Assembly: GCA_041487355.1 (NCBI GenBank)
Contig: JBGPND010000014.1
Span: 1 to 50,610, forward strand
Direction: 5' to 3'
Origin: JAMXLO01 sp041487355
GTDB lineage: Bacteria; Pseudomonadota; Alphaproteobacteria; Acetobacterales; Acetobacteraceae
Length of the DNA: 50,610 nt
In this document: positions 41,138-49,787 of the stretch, in pieces
Layout: each line of letters starts with the position of its first letter
How positions within the stretch are numbered: the first letter of the stretch is position 1
Notes under the pieces: model-generated
What the model saw: only the letters and a program-made list of their open reading frames with translations
What the model was told of the DNA's origin: nothing
Databases searched by the model: none
Translations under genes and position numbers: made by a program

Positions 41138-42718
41138 ATGCGCCGACGCAGCCTCTTGCTGGGGGCGGCTGCCGCTGCCGGCATGCCGCGGGCACGACCC
41201 GCCATCGCGGCCAATGCGCAGACCCTGAGCATCGTGCCGCAGGTCGCGCTGAACAGCATCGACCCGGTCTGGACCAGCTCGCAGATCGCCCGGAACATGG
41301 GCTTCATGGTGTTCGATCTGCTCTATGGACGCGACGAGGCCATGAACCCCAGGCCGCAGATGCTGGAAGGCGACCTGATGGAGGATGGCGGTCGGCGCTG
41401 GACGCTGCTGCTGCGCGAGAACCTCTGGTTCCACGACGGCGAGAAGGTCCGCTCGCGCGACTGCATCGCCTCGCTGCGGCGCTGGATGAAGCGCGACCAG
41501 GGCGGCGTCACGCTATCGGAACGGCTCGACGCGATGGAGGCGCCGGATGATCGCACCATCGTGCTGCGGCTGAACAAGCCGTTCCCGCATCTCAGGACAT
41601 TGCTGTCCAAGTTCATCATTCCGGCGGTGATGATGCCGGAACGGTTGGCGTTGACCGATCCGTTCAAGCAGATCCCCGAAGCCATCGGCAGTGGCCCATT
41701 CCGTTGGCTGGCCGACGAACATGTGCTGGGCAGCCACGCCGCCTTTGCGAAGTTCGACCGCTACGTGCCGCGTGATGAGCCCGCGAGCTACACCGCCGGC
41801 GGGCATCGCGTGCTGGTCGATCGGGTCGAGTGGAAGATGATCCCCGATGGCGCCACCGCGGCAAACGCGCTGGTCACCGGCGAAGTGGACTGGATCGAAA
41901 TCCCGCTGCCGGACCTGCTGCCGATGCTGAAGAAGGCCCCGGGCGTGAAGACCGGCGTGCTCGACACCTATGGCCAGATCTGTTTCCTGCGGCCGAACCA
42001 CATGGCCGCACCCACCAGCAACCCGGCGATCCGCCGCGCCATGCTGGCCGCGCTCGACCAGCAGGAGGTGATGGCGGCGTCAATGGGCGGGGATCCGGAC
42101 AACCTGTTCACCGGGGTCGGCTTCCTGAAGACCGGCAAGAAGGAGGTGGATGAGGCCGGCATGGAACTGGTTCGCACCAGGCATACGCCGGATCAGGTGA
42201 AAGCAATGCTGGATAAGGCCGGCTACAACGGCGAGCGGATGGTGCTGCTGCACGCCACCGACCACTGGTTCTTCAACCCGACAGGCGCGGTCGTCGCCCA
42301 CAGTCTGTCCGCCGCCGGCATGAACATCGACGACCAGGCGATGGACTGGGCCACGGTGCAGACTCGCCGCACCAACCGCGAGCAACTGGACAAGGGCGGC
42401 TGGTCGATGTTTCCGTCCGTCGTGGCGGCGCCCGATCACCGCGATCCGCTGCTGGCCAATTTCCTCCGCAGCAACGGCAAGGATGCGTGGTTCGGCTGGC
42501 CCACCGATCCGAAGATCGAGCAGATCTACGACACCTGGCTCGGCGCAACCGATCCGGCGGAGCAGACGCGGCTGGAGCGGGAGTACCAGCTCGAGGCGTT
42601 CGCGTCGCTGCCATTCATTCCGCTCGGCGGATACCGGCAGACCGCCGCCTGGCGGGACAATGTCACCGGCATCCTGAAGGGGCCGTCCGTGGTGTTCTGG
42701 AACGTGTCGAAGGGGTGA
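41138..42718 (+). CDS. Peptide/opine-type ABC transporter binding protein (SBP family 5), copy 1
   Basis: This 526-residue solute-binding protein of the DppA/OppA class has a twin-arginine-like N-terminus (MRRRSLLLGAAAAAGMPRAR) and is probably exported folded. Family blocks include MVFDLLYGRDEAMNPRPQML, then LRENLWFHDGEKV, IGSGPFRWL, and the C-terminal WNVSKG. The ATG lies behind GGGAGGAAAACGAG. It is immediately followed by a paralogue of similar length, and no permease or ATPase of the matching type is nearby, so it either serves an unlinked transporter or has a non-transport sensing role. Confidence 0.88.
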   Translation: MRRRSLLLGAAAAAGMPRARPAIAANAQTLSIVPQVALNSIDPVWTSSQIARNMGFMVFDLLYGRDEAMNPRPQMLEGDLMEDGGRRWTLLLRENLWFHDGEKVRSRDCIASLRRWMKRDQGGVTLSERLDAMEAPDDRTIVLRLNKPFPHLRTLLSKFIIPAVMMPERLALTDPFKQIPEAIGSGPFRWLADEHVLGSHAAFAKFDRYVPRDEPASYTAGGHRVLVDRVEWKMIPDGATAANALVTGEVDWIEIPLPDLLPMLKKAPGVKTGVLDTYGQICFLRPNHMAAPTSNPAIRRAMLAALDQQEVMAASMGGDPDNLFTGVGFLKTGKKEVDEAGMELVRTRHTPDQVKAMLDKAGYNGERMVLLHATDHWFFNPTGAVVAHSLSAAGMNIDDQAMDWATVQTRRTNREQLDKGGWSMFPSVVAAPDHRDPLLANFLRSNGKDAWFGWPTDPKIEQIYDTWLGATDPAEQTRLEREYQLEAFASLPFIPLGGYRQTAAWRDNVTGILKGPSVVFWNVSKG

Positions 42719-42721
42719 AGC

Positions 42722-44299
42722 ATGAAACGACGCAATTTCATGCTCGGTGCCGCCGCAGCGACGGCGCTGGCACGTCCGGCCATCGGCGGCACTGCGAAGA
42801 CCCTGATGTTCGTGCCGCAATCGCCGCTGGCCAGTCTCGATCCGGTGTGGACCAGCGCGATGACCACACGGAACGTCGGTTTCATGATCTACGACGTTCT
42901 GTTCGGCCGCGACGCCGCGATGAACCCGAAGCCGCAGATGCTCGAAGGCTATCTGGTTGAGGACGACGGCAAGCGCTGGGTGATGAAGCTGCGCGAGAAC
43001 CAGTGGTTCCACGACGGCGAGAAGGTTCTGGCGCGCGACTGCACGGCCTCGCTCAGGCGCTGGATGAAGCGTGATCCGGGGGGTGCGACCCTGGAGGCGC
43101 GGCTCGATGCGTTGGAGGCGCCAGACGATCGCACGATTGTGCTGCGGCTGAAGCAGAAGTTTCCCGCCCTGCCGACGCTGCTGTCGAAATTCCAGACCGC
43201 GGCGGTGATGGTGCCGGAGCGGATCGCCAAGGGCACCGATCCGTACAAGCAGATGACGGAAACGATCGGCAGCGGCCCGTTCCGCTTCCTGGCGGACGAG
43301 TACGTGATCGGCAGCCACGCCGCAATGGTCCCGTTCGAGCGCTACGTGCCGCGCGACGAGCCGGCGAGCTTCACCTCGGGCGGTCATCGCGTGCTGGTCG
43401 ACCGGGTCGAATGGAAGATGATTCCCGATGCCGCCACCGGGGCGAACGCACTGGTCACCGGTGAGGTGGACTGGCTGGAAATGCCGATGCCCGATCTGTT
43501 GCCGATGCTGAAGCGGGCACCGAATGTGGTGATCGGGCGGCTCGACGATTGGGGTTTCATCAGCCAGTTGCGGCCCAATCACGTGACCGCGCCGACCAAC
43601 AACGCGAAGCTGCGGCGGGCAATCATGGCGGCGATCGACCAGCGTGCGGTGATGCAAGCGATGATGGGTGCCGATCCTGACGGTGTGATCACGCCGATGG
43701 GCTATCTGGCGACCGGCAAGCCCGAGGTGGACCTGGCGGGGATCGAGGCACTCACGACGCGCCATAGCACCGCCGGGGTGAAGGCGATGCTGGACGATGC
43801 CGGATACCATGGCGAACGCCTGGTGATGCTGCACACCACCGACCAGCCGTTCTACAACTCGGCGTCGCTGGTGGTGGCCGACGCACTGTCCCGCGTCGGC
43901 ATGCAGATCGACGACCAGGCGATGGACTGGGGCACGGTGCTGCAACGCCGCTCCAGCAAGCAGCCGCTGGACAAGGGCGGCTGGTCGCTGTTCGTCAGCG
44001 TCACGCCGGTGCCGGAATATCGCGATCCGCTGCTGGGTTCGTTGTTGCGCGGCAACGGCAAGGACGCGTGGATCGGCTGGCCGGAAATTCCGCGCATCGA
44101 GGCAGCCTACAACGCATGGCTGGACAGCGACGATCCGGCGGAGCAGACGCGGCTGGAGCGGGAGATTTCGTTGGCGGCGTTTGAATCGGTGCCGTTCATT
44201 CCGCTCGGCCGCTACATGCCGCGCGCGGCGTGGAGTCGCGGGATCAGCGATCCGCTGAAGGGTCCGGCGCCGGTGTTCTGGAATGTGAGCAAGGGGTAG
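42722..44299 (+). CDS. Peptide/opine-type ABC transporter binding protein (SBP family 5), copy 2
   Basis: This 525-residue paralogue begins 4 bases after copy 1 ends, also with a twin-arginine-type signal (MKRRNFMLGAAAATALARPA). The two share long blocks, for example HDGEKV, DPGGATLEARLDALEAPDDR in copy 2 against DQGGVTLSERLDAMEAPDDR in copy 1, and the identical ending WNVSKG. The pair comes from a tandem duplication followed by divergence, since many positions differ throughout. No permease genes follow: a repeat and a lactonase gene on the other strand come next. Confidence 0.88.
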   Translation: MKRRNFMLGAAAATALARPAIGGTAKTLMFVPQSPLASLDPVWTSAMTTRNVGFMIYDVLFGRDAAMNPKPQMLEGYLVEDDGKRWVMKLRENQWFHDGEKVLARDCTASLRRWMKRDPGGATLEARLDALEAPDDRTIVLRLKQKFPALPTLLSKFQTAAVMVPERIAKGTDPYKQMTETIGSGPFRFLADEYVIGSHAAMVPFERYVPRDEPASFTSGGHRVLVDRVEWKMIPDAATGANALVTGEVDWLEMPMPDLLPMLKRAPNVVIGRLDDWGFISQLRPNHVTAPTNNAKLRRAIMAAIDQRAVMQAMMGADPDGVITPMGYLATGKPEVDLAGIEALTTRHSTAGVKAMLDDAGYHGERLVMLHTTDQPFYNSASLVVADALSRVGMQIDDQAMDWGTVLQRRSSKQPLDKGGWSLFVSVTPVPEYRDPLLGSLLRGNGKDAWIGWPEIPRIEAAYNAWLDSDDPAEQTRLEREISLAAFESVPFIPLGRYMPRAAWSRGISDPLKGPAPVFWNVSKG

Positions 44300-44400
44300 C
44301 ACCCCCACCCCAGCCCTCCCCCGCTGCGCGGGAGAGGGGGCGTTGAGCATGCATCGCGACTCCCTCTCCCGCGCAGCGGGGGAGGGCTGGGGTGGGGGCG
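44299..44400. repeat. Palindromic element CCCTCCCCCGCTGCGCGGGAG family
   Basis: The arms 44299-44341 and 44361-44400 pair over about 40 bases. It fills the gap between the convergent binding-protein and lactonase genes, ending at the lactonase stop. It is the closest relative of 39368-39464. Confidence 0.83.
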
Positions 44401-45270
44401 TCAGGCTTGGGAGCGTACCTGGCGATAAAACGGATGCGGCAGTCCCGGCGTCTTCACCCGCAACGTGTAGACCGACGTGCTCGCCGTTAACAGCAAGGTT
44501 CGCAGGTCGGGGCCGCCGAATGCGACGTTGGCGCAGACCTCCGGCATCTCGATGATGCCGATCCGGCTGCCGTCCGGCGAGAACACCCACACGCCGCCGG
44601 TGCCGGTGCAGAACACGCGCCCCGCCACGTCGACCTTCATGCCGTCGGGCACGCCATTCGTCCCGTCGGCGGACATGTCGGCGAAGACGCGCCGCCGCAC
44701 CATGCCGCCGGCGGAATCCAGCTCGATCGCGTGGATGTACTGCGCCCACCGCGTATTCGCGATGTACAGCGTGCGTTCGTCCGGCGACAAAGCGAGGCCG
44801 TTCGGATACTCCACCGGCACGGCCATGCTGACGGCCCCGTCCGGCGCGATGCGGTACACCGCCGCGTCCAGCTCGCGCTCCGCCACAGGCACGCGATACC
44901 CCGGGTCGGTGAAATACAGCGAGCCGTTGGAATGGCAGATCACGTCGTTCGGGCGGTTCAGCTTCTTGCCCTCAAAGCGATCGACCAGCGTCGTCACCGT
45001 GCCGTCCTGCGCAAGCCGCGTGACCATCCGCCCGTCGCCTTCGCAGTTGATCAGCCGCCCCTGCAGATCAAACGTCGTGCCGTTGCCGCCAATGGTCTTG
45101 CGAACCACCTCCGCCTTCTGGCCCAGCACCATGCGATACAGCAGGTTCTGGCGGATATCGACGAAATAGAAGAACCCGTCGGGATGCCACAGCGGCCCCT
45201 CGGTGAAGACAAACCCACCCACCACCTTCTCCAGCGCCGTGGTCTCCAGAATGTCGGACAATCCGGCCAT
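44401..45270 (-). CDS. SMP-30/gluconolactonase family protein
   Basis: This 289-residue six-bladed beta-propeller lactonase starts at ATG 45270, behind GGGAGGAAG. Blade motifs include FTEGPLWHPDGFFYFVDI (the metal-binding glutamate in the EGPLW block), LNRPNDVICHSNGSLYFTDP (metal-binding Asn/Asp region), and NGLALSPDERTLYIANT. The enzymes of this family open sugar or other lactones with a divalent metal. It is divergent from a cyclase/nitronate monooxygenase pair. A role in sugar-acid catabolism is plausible, but the substrate is not clear. Confidence 0.88.
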   Translation of the reverse strand: MAGLSDILETTALEKVVGGFVFTEGPLWHPDGFFYFVDIRQNLLYRMVLGQKAEVVRKTIGGNGTTFDLQGRLINCEGDGRMVTRLAQDGTVTTLVDRFEGKKLNRPNDVICHSNGSLYFTDPGYRVPVAERELDAAVYRIAPDGAVSMAVPVEYPNGLALSPDERTLYIANTRWAQYIHAIELDSAGGMVRRRVFADMSADGTNGVPDGMKVDVAGRVFCTGTGGVWVFSPDGSRIGIIEMPEVCANVAFGGPDLRTLLLTASTSVYTLRVKTPGLPHPFYRQVRSQA

Positions 45271-45338
45271 GGTTGCTTCCTCCCGCTCGACGCGAGACGG
45301 TAGCACCAAGGGATGCGAGCCGCGAAGGGCAGGAGACC

Positions 45339-46028
45339 ATGGAACTCATCGACCTCAGCCGCGAACTGTTCCACCGCACGCAGACCCATCCGTCGCACCC
45401 ACCGGTCATCGTCACCGTCTGGGGCGATCACTCCGAGAAGAAAGTCGCCGGCAACACCGTGTTCACCTCGAAGGCGCTGTCGATCGCGCTGTCCGACCAC
45501 GCCGGCACGCATGTCGACGCACCCGTGCATTTCGATCCGCGGCCAGGCGCCCAATCGATCGACGAAGTGCCGCTGGAGAATTTCTACACCTCGGCGATCT
45601 GCCTCGACCTGTCGCACGTGCCATTGAAGCACGCGATCACCATCCCCGAGATGGAGGCGGCCCTCGCCAAGTCCGGCCAGGAAATCCGCCCACGCGACAC
45701 GGTCCTGCTTTACATGGCCACCAACGACCGCCTGCTCGGCAAGCCGGGCTACCTGCACGACTTCCCTGGCCTCGCGCTGGAATCGGTGCACTGGCTGGCC
45801 GATCGCGGCATTCTCATGTTCGGCGTCGAGGCGATCAGCCCGGCACCCGAGGGCGAGCCGAACTACCTCGCCCACATGGCCTGTGCCGAACGCGGCATCA
45901 CCCACATGGAATGCCTCGCCAACCTGGACAAGCTGATCGGCCGCGGGCGCTTCCGCTTCATCGGCTTCCCGCTGAAGATCCGCGGCGGCACCGCGAGCCC
46001 GATCCGCGCCGTCGCAGTATTCGAGTGA
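45339..46028 (+). CDS. Cyclase family protein (kynurenine formamidase-like fold)
   Basis: This 229-residue metal-dependent hydrolase starts at ATG 45339 with AGGAG directly upstream. The family metal-binding motif H-x-GTH-x-D-x-P-x-H is seen as HAGTHVDAPVHF at residues 54-65. Further blocks are MELIDLSRELFHRTQTHPSH and GVEAISPAPEGEPNYLAH. Members hydrolyse formamides, isatin or cyclic substrates. The gene is next to a nitronate monooxygenase, so the pair may oxidise and cleave nitrogen compounds. The substrate is unknown. The stop is 5 bases before the next start. Confidence 0.88.
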   Translation: MELIDLSRELFHRTQTHPSHPPVIVTVWGDHSEKKVAGNTVFTSKALSIALSDHAGTHVDAPVHFDPRPGAQSIDEVPLENFYTSAICLDLSHVPLKHAITIPEMEAALAKSGQEIRPRDTVLLYMATNDRLLGKPGYLHDFPGLALESVHWLADRGILMFGVEAISPAPEGEPNYLAHMACAERGITHMECLANLDKLIGRGRFRFIGFPLKIRGGTASPIRAVAVFE

Positions 46029-46033
46029 TCGCC

Positions 46034-47014
46034 ATGACAATCCGCACACGCCTGACCGAACGACTGAACATCGAGCATCCGATCCTGAATGCACCCATGG
46101 GCACCGCCGCCGGAGGCCGTCTGGCCGCCGCTGTCACCGCCGCCGGTGGGCTCGGCATGATCGGTGGAGGCCTCGGCGATCCGGACTGGCTCAGGCGCGA
46201 ATTCGCCGCCGCCGGCAACGTGCGCGTCGGCTGCGGCTTCATCACCTGGTCCCTGGCAACGCAGCCTGCGACCCTGGACGTGGCACTGGCCCACGCGCCG
46301 GCAGCGGTGATGCTGTCGTTCGGCGACCCGAGCCCGTTCGCACCTGCCATCAAGGCGGCCGGGCGGACGCTGATCTGCCAGGTGCAGACGATGGAGCATG
46401 CGCGCGCCGCGCTGGACGAAGGCGCAGACATCATCGTGGCCCAGGGCACCGAGGCCGGCGGTCACGGCGCCAAACGTGCCACGCTCACCCTGGTGCCGGA
46501 GGTCGCCGACTTCCTGGCGCGCGAGAGCCCCGATACGATGCTGGTTGCCGCCGGCGGCATCGCCGATGGGCGCGGGCTGGCAGCGGCGCTGATGCTCGGC
46601 GCCGACGGTGTGCTCATCGGATCCCGCTTCTGGGCAAGCCCCGAGGCGTCGGTGCATGCCAATCTGCAACGTGCCGCGCTGGCGTCCAATGGCGACGGCA
46701 CGCTGCGCCAGACCGCGGCGGACATCGCCCGCGGCTCGCCCTGGCCGGCCGAGTTCACCGGCCGCGTGCTGAAGAACGCCTTCACCGACCGCTGGGTCGG
46801 CAGCGAGGCCGAACTGCGCGAGCAGGCGGAGGCGCTGCGCCCCGCCTATCTGCAGGCGATGGCAGCAGGCGAGGTCGACAAGGTCGGCGTCTATGTTGGC
46901 GAGGCGATCGGCCTGATGGACTCGTTGGTGCCGGCCGGGACCATCATCCGCTCCGTGGTCGCGCAAGCCGAGACGCTGCTGAGCCGCCGCGCACCAGGCT
47001 TCGTGTCAGCATAA
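46034..47014 (+). CDS. Nitronate monooxygenase family (FMN-dependent TIM barrel)
   Basis: This 326-residue enzyme has a TIM barrel that binds FMN and oxidises alkyl nitronates in characterised relatives. Blocks are the start HPILNAPMGTAAGGRLAAAV, GLGMIGGGLG, then QGTEAGGHG, the catalytic/FMN-phosphate region, and VAAGGIADGRGLAAALMLGA with DGVLIGSRF. ATG 46034 follows the cyclase stop by 5 bases. Some family members are enoyl reductases or 2-nitropropane dioxygenase-like, and the sequence does not decide which this is. Confidence 0.88.
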   Translation: MTIRTRLTERLNIEHPILNAPMGTAAGGRLAAAVTAAGGLGMIGGGLGDPDWLRREFAAAGNVRVGCGFITWSLATQPATLDVALAHAPAAVMLSFGDPSPFAPAIKAAGRTLICQVQTMEHARAALDEGADIIVAQGTEAGGHGAKRATLTLVPEVADFLARESPDTMLVAAGGIADGRGLAAALMLGADGVLIGSRFWASPEASVHANLQRAALASNGDGTLRQTAADIARGSPWPAEFTGRVLKNAFTDRWVGSEAELREQAEALRPAYLQAMAAGEVDKVGVYVGEAIGLMDSLVPAGTIIRSVVAQAETLLSRRAPGFVSA

Positions 47015-47026
47015 AGCCGCCGGATT

Positions 47027-47054
47027 GATGGGTTGAGCGCAGCGATACCCATCA
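47027..47054. repeat. Half copy of the GATGGGTATCGCTGCGCTCA element
   Basis: Only one arm (GATGGGTTGAGCGCAGCGAT, then ACCCATCA) is present; no partner arm was found within 100 bases. The bases at 47067-47087 resemble the flank after the full element at 23206-23283. It lies between the convergent nitronate monooxygenase and gpt genes. Confidence 0.75.
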
Positions 47055-47081
47055 CGCCACGCGAAGGTCATTCTGAACCCG

Positions 47082-47591
47082 CTATATAGATGAGCCGCCG
47101 CCCTTGGCCAGCGGCGCGACGAACTGCGGCTCGGTGTCCCACGGGAACAGAATCCAGGTATCCTGCGACACCTCGGTGACGAAGCTGTCCACCGTGCCGC
47201 GCCCGGCCGGCTTGGCGTAGACCGCGGCGAAATGCGCGCGCGGCAGCAGCGCACGCACGACACGTGCGGTCGCGCCGGTGTCCACCAGATCGTCGACAAC
47301 CAGAAAGCCGGTGCCATCGCCGGCCGCGGCGGGCGGCTTGATCACCACTGGTGCGGCGCTCTTTTCCTCCTCGGCCAGCGTGCCGCTGCTGTCCGCCGCA
47401 TAGGCCACGATGGAGACAGTTTCCACCAGCCGCACATCCAGCTCGCGGGCGATGATCGCGGCGGGGATCAGACCGCCGCGGGTGATCGCCACGACGCCGG
47501 CGAAGGGCCCCTTCTCCATCAGCCGCCAGGCCAGCGCGCGCGCATCGCGATGCAACTGGTCCCAGGTGACGGTGTAGTAGTGGACCGCCAT
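47082..47591 (-). CDS. gpt: Xanthine-guanine phosphoribosyltransferase
   Basis: This 169-residue purine-salvage enzyme converts xanthine or guanine and PRPP to nucleotides. The N-terminus YYTVTWDQLHRDARALAWRL and VVAITRGGLIPAAIIARELD are typical of Gpt. The PRPP-binding loop is FLVVDDLVDTGATAR at residues 96-110, and the C-terminus has TWILFPWDTEPQFV. The ATG overlaps the csaA stop (ATGA), so the pair is translationally coupled. Confidence 0.93.
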   Translation of the reverse strand: MAVHYYTVTWDQLHRDARALAWRLMEKGPFAGVVAITRGGLIPAAIIARELDVRLVETVSIVAYAADSSGTLAEEEKSAAPVVIKPPAAAGDGTGFLVVDDLVDTGATARVVRALLPRAHFAAVYAKPAGRGTVDSFVTEVSQDTWILFPWDTEPQFVAPLAKGGGSSI

Positions 47592-47932
47592 CAGAACAGC
47601 TTGCCGCCGTTCGGAACCTTGAAGTCGGGCTTCACCAGCACGACCGAGCCGTCATCGTCCGGCATGCCCAGCGTCAGCACCTCGCTCAAGAACGGGCCGA
47701 TCTGACGCGGCGGGAAATTCACCACCGCGCAGACCTGCCGGCCGATGAGCTGATCCGGCCGGTAGTGGACGGTAAGCTGCGCCGAGGACCGCTTCACGCC
47801 GATCTCCGCGCCGAAATCAATGCTGAGCTTGAAGGCCGGTTTGCGCGCCTGCGGGAACGGCTGCGCATCCACGATGGTGCCCACACGGATATCGACCCGT
47901 TCGAAGTCGCCGTATGCGATGGTCTCGGTCAT
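47591..47932 (-). CDS. csaA: tRNA-binding chaperone CsaA-like protein
   Basis: This 113-residue OB-fold protein of the CsaA/tRNA-binding-domain family starts at 47932. FERVDIRVGTIVDAQPFPQA and RKPAFKLSIDFG are the N-terminal signature, then VCAVVNFPPRQIGPFLSEVL and LGMPDDDG close the fold. Homologues bind tRNA and have export-chaperone activity in Bacillus. It precedes gpt, overlapping by one base. The start lies inside a palindrome-flanked region shared with the divergent ggt-like gene. Confidence 0.9.
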   Translation of the reverse strand: MTETIAYGDFERVDIRVGTIVDAQPFPQARKPAFKLSIDFGAEIGVKRSSAQLTVHYRPDQLIGRQVCAVVNFPPRQIGPFLSEVLTLGMPDDDGSVVLVKPDFKVPNGGKLF

Positions 47933-47940
47933 CGTCGTTG

Positions 47941-48009
47941 CGCTCCAGTGGTCAGTGGTCAGTTGCTGGGCCATACTGGAGGACTTGCCGACCACTGACC
48001 ACTGGAGCG
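47941..48009. repeat. 19-bp perfect inverted repeat between csaA and the gamma-glutamyltransferase gene
   Basis: CGCTCCAGTGGTCAGTGGT (47941-47959) and its complement at 47991-48009 surround a 31-base centre. This is the only sequence between two divergent genes, so it either forms or surrounds both promoters. It is also rich in the tandem GTGGTCA, so it could serve as a symmetric operator, or simply be another repeat element, since no second copy is in the window. Confidence 0.7.
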
Positions 48010-48017
48010 AACCAGGA

Positions 48018-49616
48018 ATGCGCGATTTCCACCTGCCGGGCCGCAGCCCGGTCTATGCGAGCCATGGCATGGCAGCCACCTCGATGCCCGCCGCCACACT
48101 GACCGCACTGGACGTGCTGCGCAACGGCGGCAACGCGTTGGACGCCGCCGTGGCCGCGGTCGCCGTGCTGTGCGTGATCGAGCCGCAATCCACCGGGATC
48201 GGCGGCGACTGCTTCTGCCTCTACGCGCCCGCCGGCGCCGGCAAGGTGATCACGCTGAACGGCTCCGGGAAGGCGCCGGCCGCTGCCACGATCGACTGGT
48301 ACGAGAAGCAGGGAATCACGGCGCTGGAGAACACCTCGGCGCACGCCGTCACCGTTCCCGGTGCGATCAGCGCCTGGGAGACGCTGCTGAAGGCGCATGG
48401 CCGCAAGGGTCTCGACGAGCTGCTGCAGCCGGCTATCGGCTATGCCGCCGAGGGCTGGCCGGTGCATCAAAAAGTGGCGTGGGACTGGCAGCGGCTGGAG
48501 GCGAAGCTGCGCAAGAACGGCGCGCACCACTTTCTGCCTGGCGGCAAGGCGCCGAATGCCGGCGACATGTTCCAGCAGCCGGCGCTGGCCGAGACGCTGC
48601 GCGCCATTGCCCGCCACGGCGCCAAGGCGTTTTATGAAGGCCCGATCGCCGCCGACATGGTGGCCACGTTGCGCGCGCGCGGCGGGCTGCACACCGAGGA
48701 GGATTTTTCCGCCGGCCTGCGCAACGCCGAGTTCGTCGAGCCGATAACGTTGAACTGGCACGGCTACGACGTGTTCCAGTGTCCGCCCAACGGCCAGGGC
48801 ATCGTGACGCTGATGCTGCTCGGCATGCTTGGCGGGATCCCGAGTGCGGGGGATGGTCCGTTCGGTGCGCTGCGCTACCACCGACACATCGAGGCCGCGC
48901 GCCTGGCATATCGCGACCGCGACGCCTTCGTGGCCGATCCATCGCAGGCCGACGTGCCGGTGAAGAAGCTGCTGAGCCCCGAATACCTCAACGGGCTGCG
49001 CGCTCTGATCGATGACAGCAAGGCGCTGCGTGCGCTGCCCGCCGCCGGCGAGACGCTGCTGCCGCCGCACAAGGACACGGTCTATCTCTGTGTGGTGGAC
49101 AAGGACGGCAATGCGTGCAGCTTCATCAACTCGCTGTTCGAAGGCTTCGGTTCGGCGATACTGGTCGAGCGGTCGGGCGTGATGCTGCAGAACCGCGGCT
49201 TTGGTTTCCGGTTGGAGCGCGGCCATCCGAATTGCATCGCACCGCGTAAGCGGCCGATGCACACGATCATCCCCGGCATGGTGATGAAGGACGGCCAGGC
49301 GGTGATGCCTTACGGTGTGATGGGCGGGCACTTCCAGCCGATGGGCCACTCGCTCTTCCTGACCAACATGCTGGAATATGGGCTGGATATTCAGGAGGCG
49401 ATCGACCTGCCGCGGCTGTTCCCGTTGAAGGGCAAGGTGCAGATCGAGCACGGCATTCCGCCCGACATCTGCGATGCGTTGGTGAAGCTTGGCCACGAGC
49501 TGGAGACCGTCGAGCGGCCACATGGTGGCGGCCAGGCGATCTGGATCGACCGCGACCGTGGCTGCCTGGTTGGCGGCTCGGAGCCACGCAAGGATGGGTT
49601 GGCGCTGGGATACTGA
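48018..49616 (+). CDS. Gamma-glutamyltransferase family protein
   Basis: This 532-residue Ntn-hydrolase cleaves itself to make large and small subunits. The autocatalytic Thr is Thr354 in PHKDTVYLCVVD. The N-terminal region has HGMAATSMPAATLTALDVLR, NGGNALDAAVAAV and the IEPQSTGIGGDCF block. The small subunit contains MQNRGFGFRLERGHPN-like and MGGHFQPMGH. No signal peptide is visible (MRDFHLPGRSPVYASHG), so it is likely cytoplasmic, as in the group that acts on gamma-glutamyl amides or cephalosporin-like substrates. ATG 48018 follows ACCAGGA. Confidence 0.88.
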   Translation: MRDFHLPGRSPVYASHGMAATSMPAATLTALDVLRNGGNALDAAVAAVAVLCVIEPQSTGIGGDCFCLYAPAGAGKVITLNGSGKAPAAATIDWYEKQGITALENTSAHAVTVPGAISAWETLLKAHGRKGLDELLQPAIGYAAEGWPVHQKVAWDWQRLEAKLRKNGAHHFLPGGKAPNAGDMFQQPALAETLRAIARHGAKAFYEGPIAADMVATLRARGGLHTEEDFSAGLRNAEFVEPITLNWHGYDVFQCPPNGQGIVTLMLLGMLGGIPSAGDGPFGALRYHRHIEAARLAYRDRDAFVADPSQADVPVKKLLSPEYLNGLRALIDDSKALRALPAAGETLLPPHKDTVYLCVVDKDGNACSFINSLFEGFGSAILVERSGVMLQNRGFGFRLERGHPNCIAPRKRPMHTIIPGMVMKDGQAVMPYGVMGGHFQPMGHSLFLTNMLEYGLDIQEAIDLPRLFPLKGKVQIEHGIPPDICDALVKLGHELETVERPHGGGQAIWIDRDRGCLVGGSEPRKDGLALGY

Positions 49617-49690
49617 GCTGCGTTCGCCGCGGCTTGGCGATGGACGAGTGCGATCGAGCGCCCGCAAAGCTTCAGAAGCCACGCTGTCGA

Positions 49691-49723
49691 CGCTTCGTCG
49701 CGAGCGGCACGAGCGACGAAGCG
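49691..49723. terminator. Perfect 11-bp hairpin between ggt-like and TPR genes
   Basis: CGCTTCGTCGC (49691-49701) pairs perfectly with GCGACGAAGCG (49713-49723) around an 11-base loop. It lies 75 bases after the gamma-glutamyltransferase stop and 65 bases beyond the end of the converging TPR gene, so it may end either transcript. A T-rich stretch (CTTTGCGATTATTCC) follows on the plus strand. Confidence 0.5.
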
Positions 49724-49787
49724 CTTTGCGATTATTCCGTACTGTCGCTGCCCAGGAGTTCGCACCACTGAAGTTCTGAGCAGGTCG

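Noticed and set aside
42080..44749. Minus-strand frame of 889 codons opposite the tandem binding proteins
   Set aside because: It is a mirror of two well-supported genes and a repeat, with no recognisable domain.
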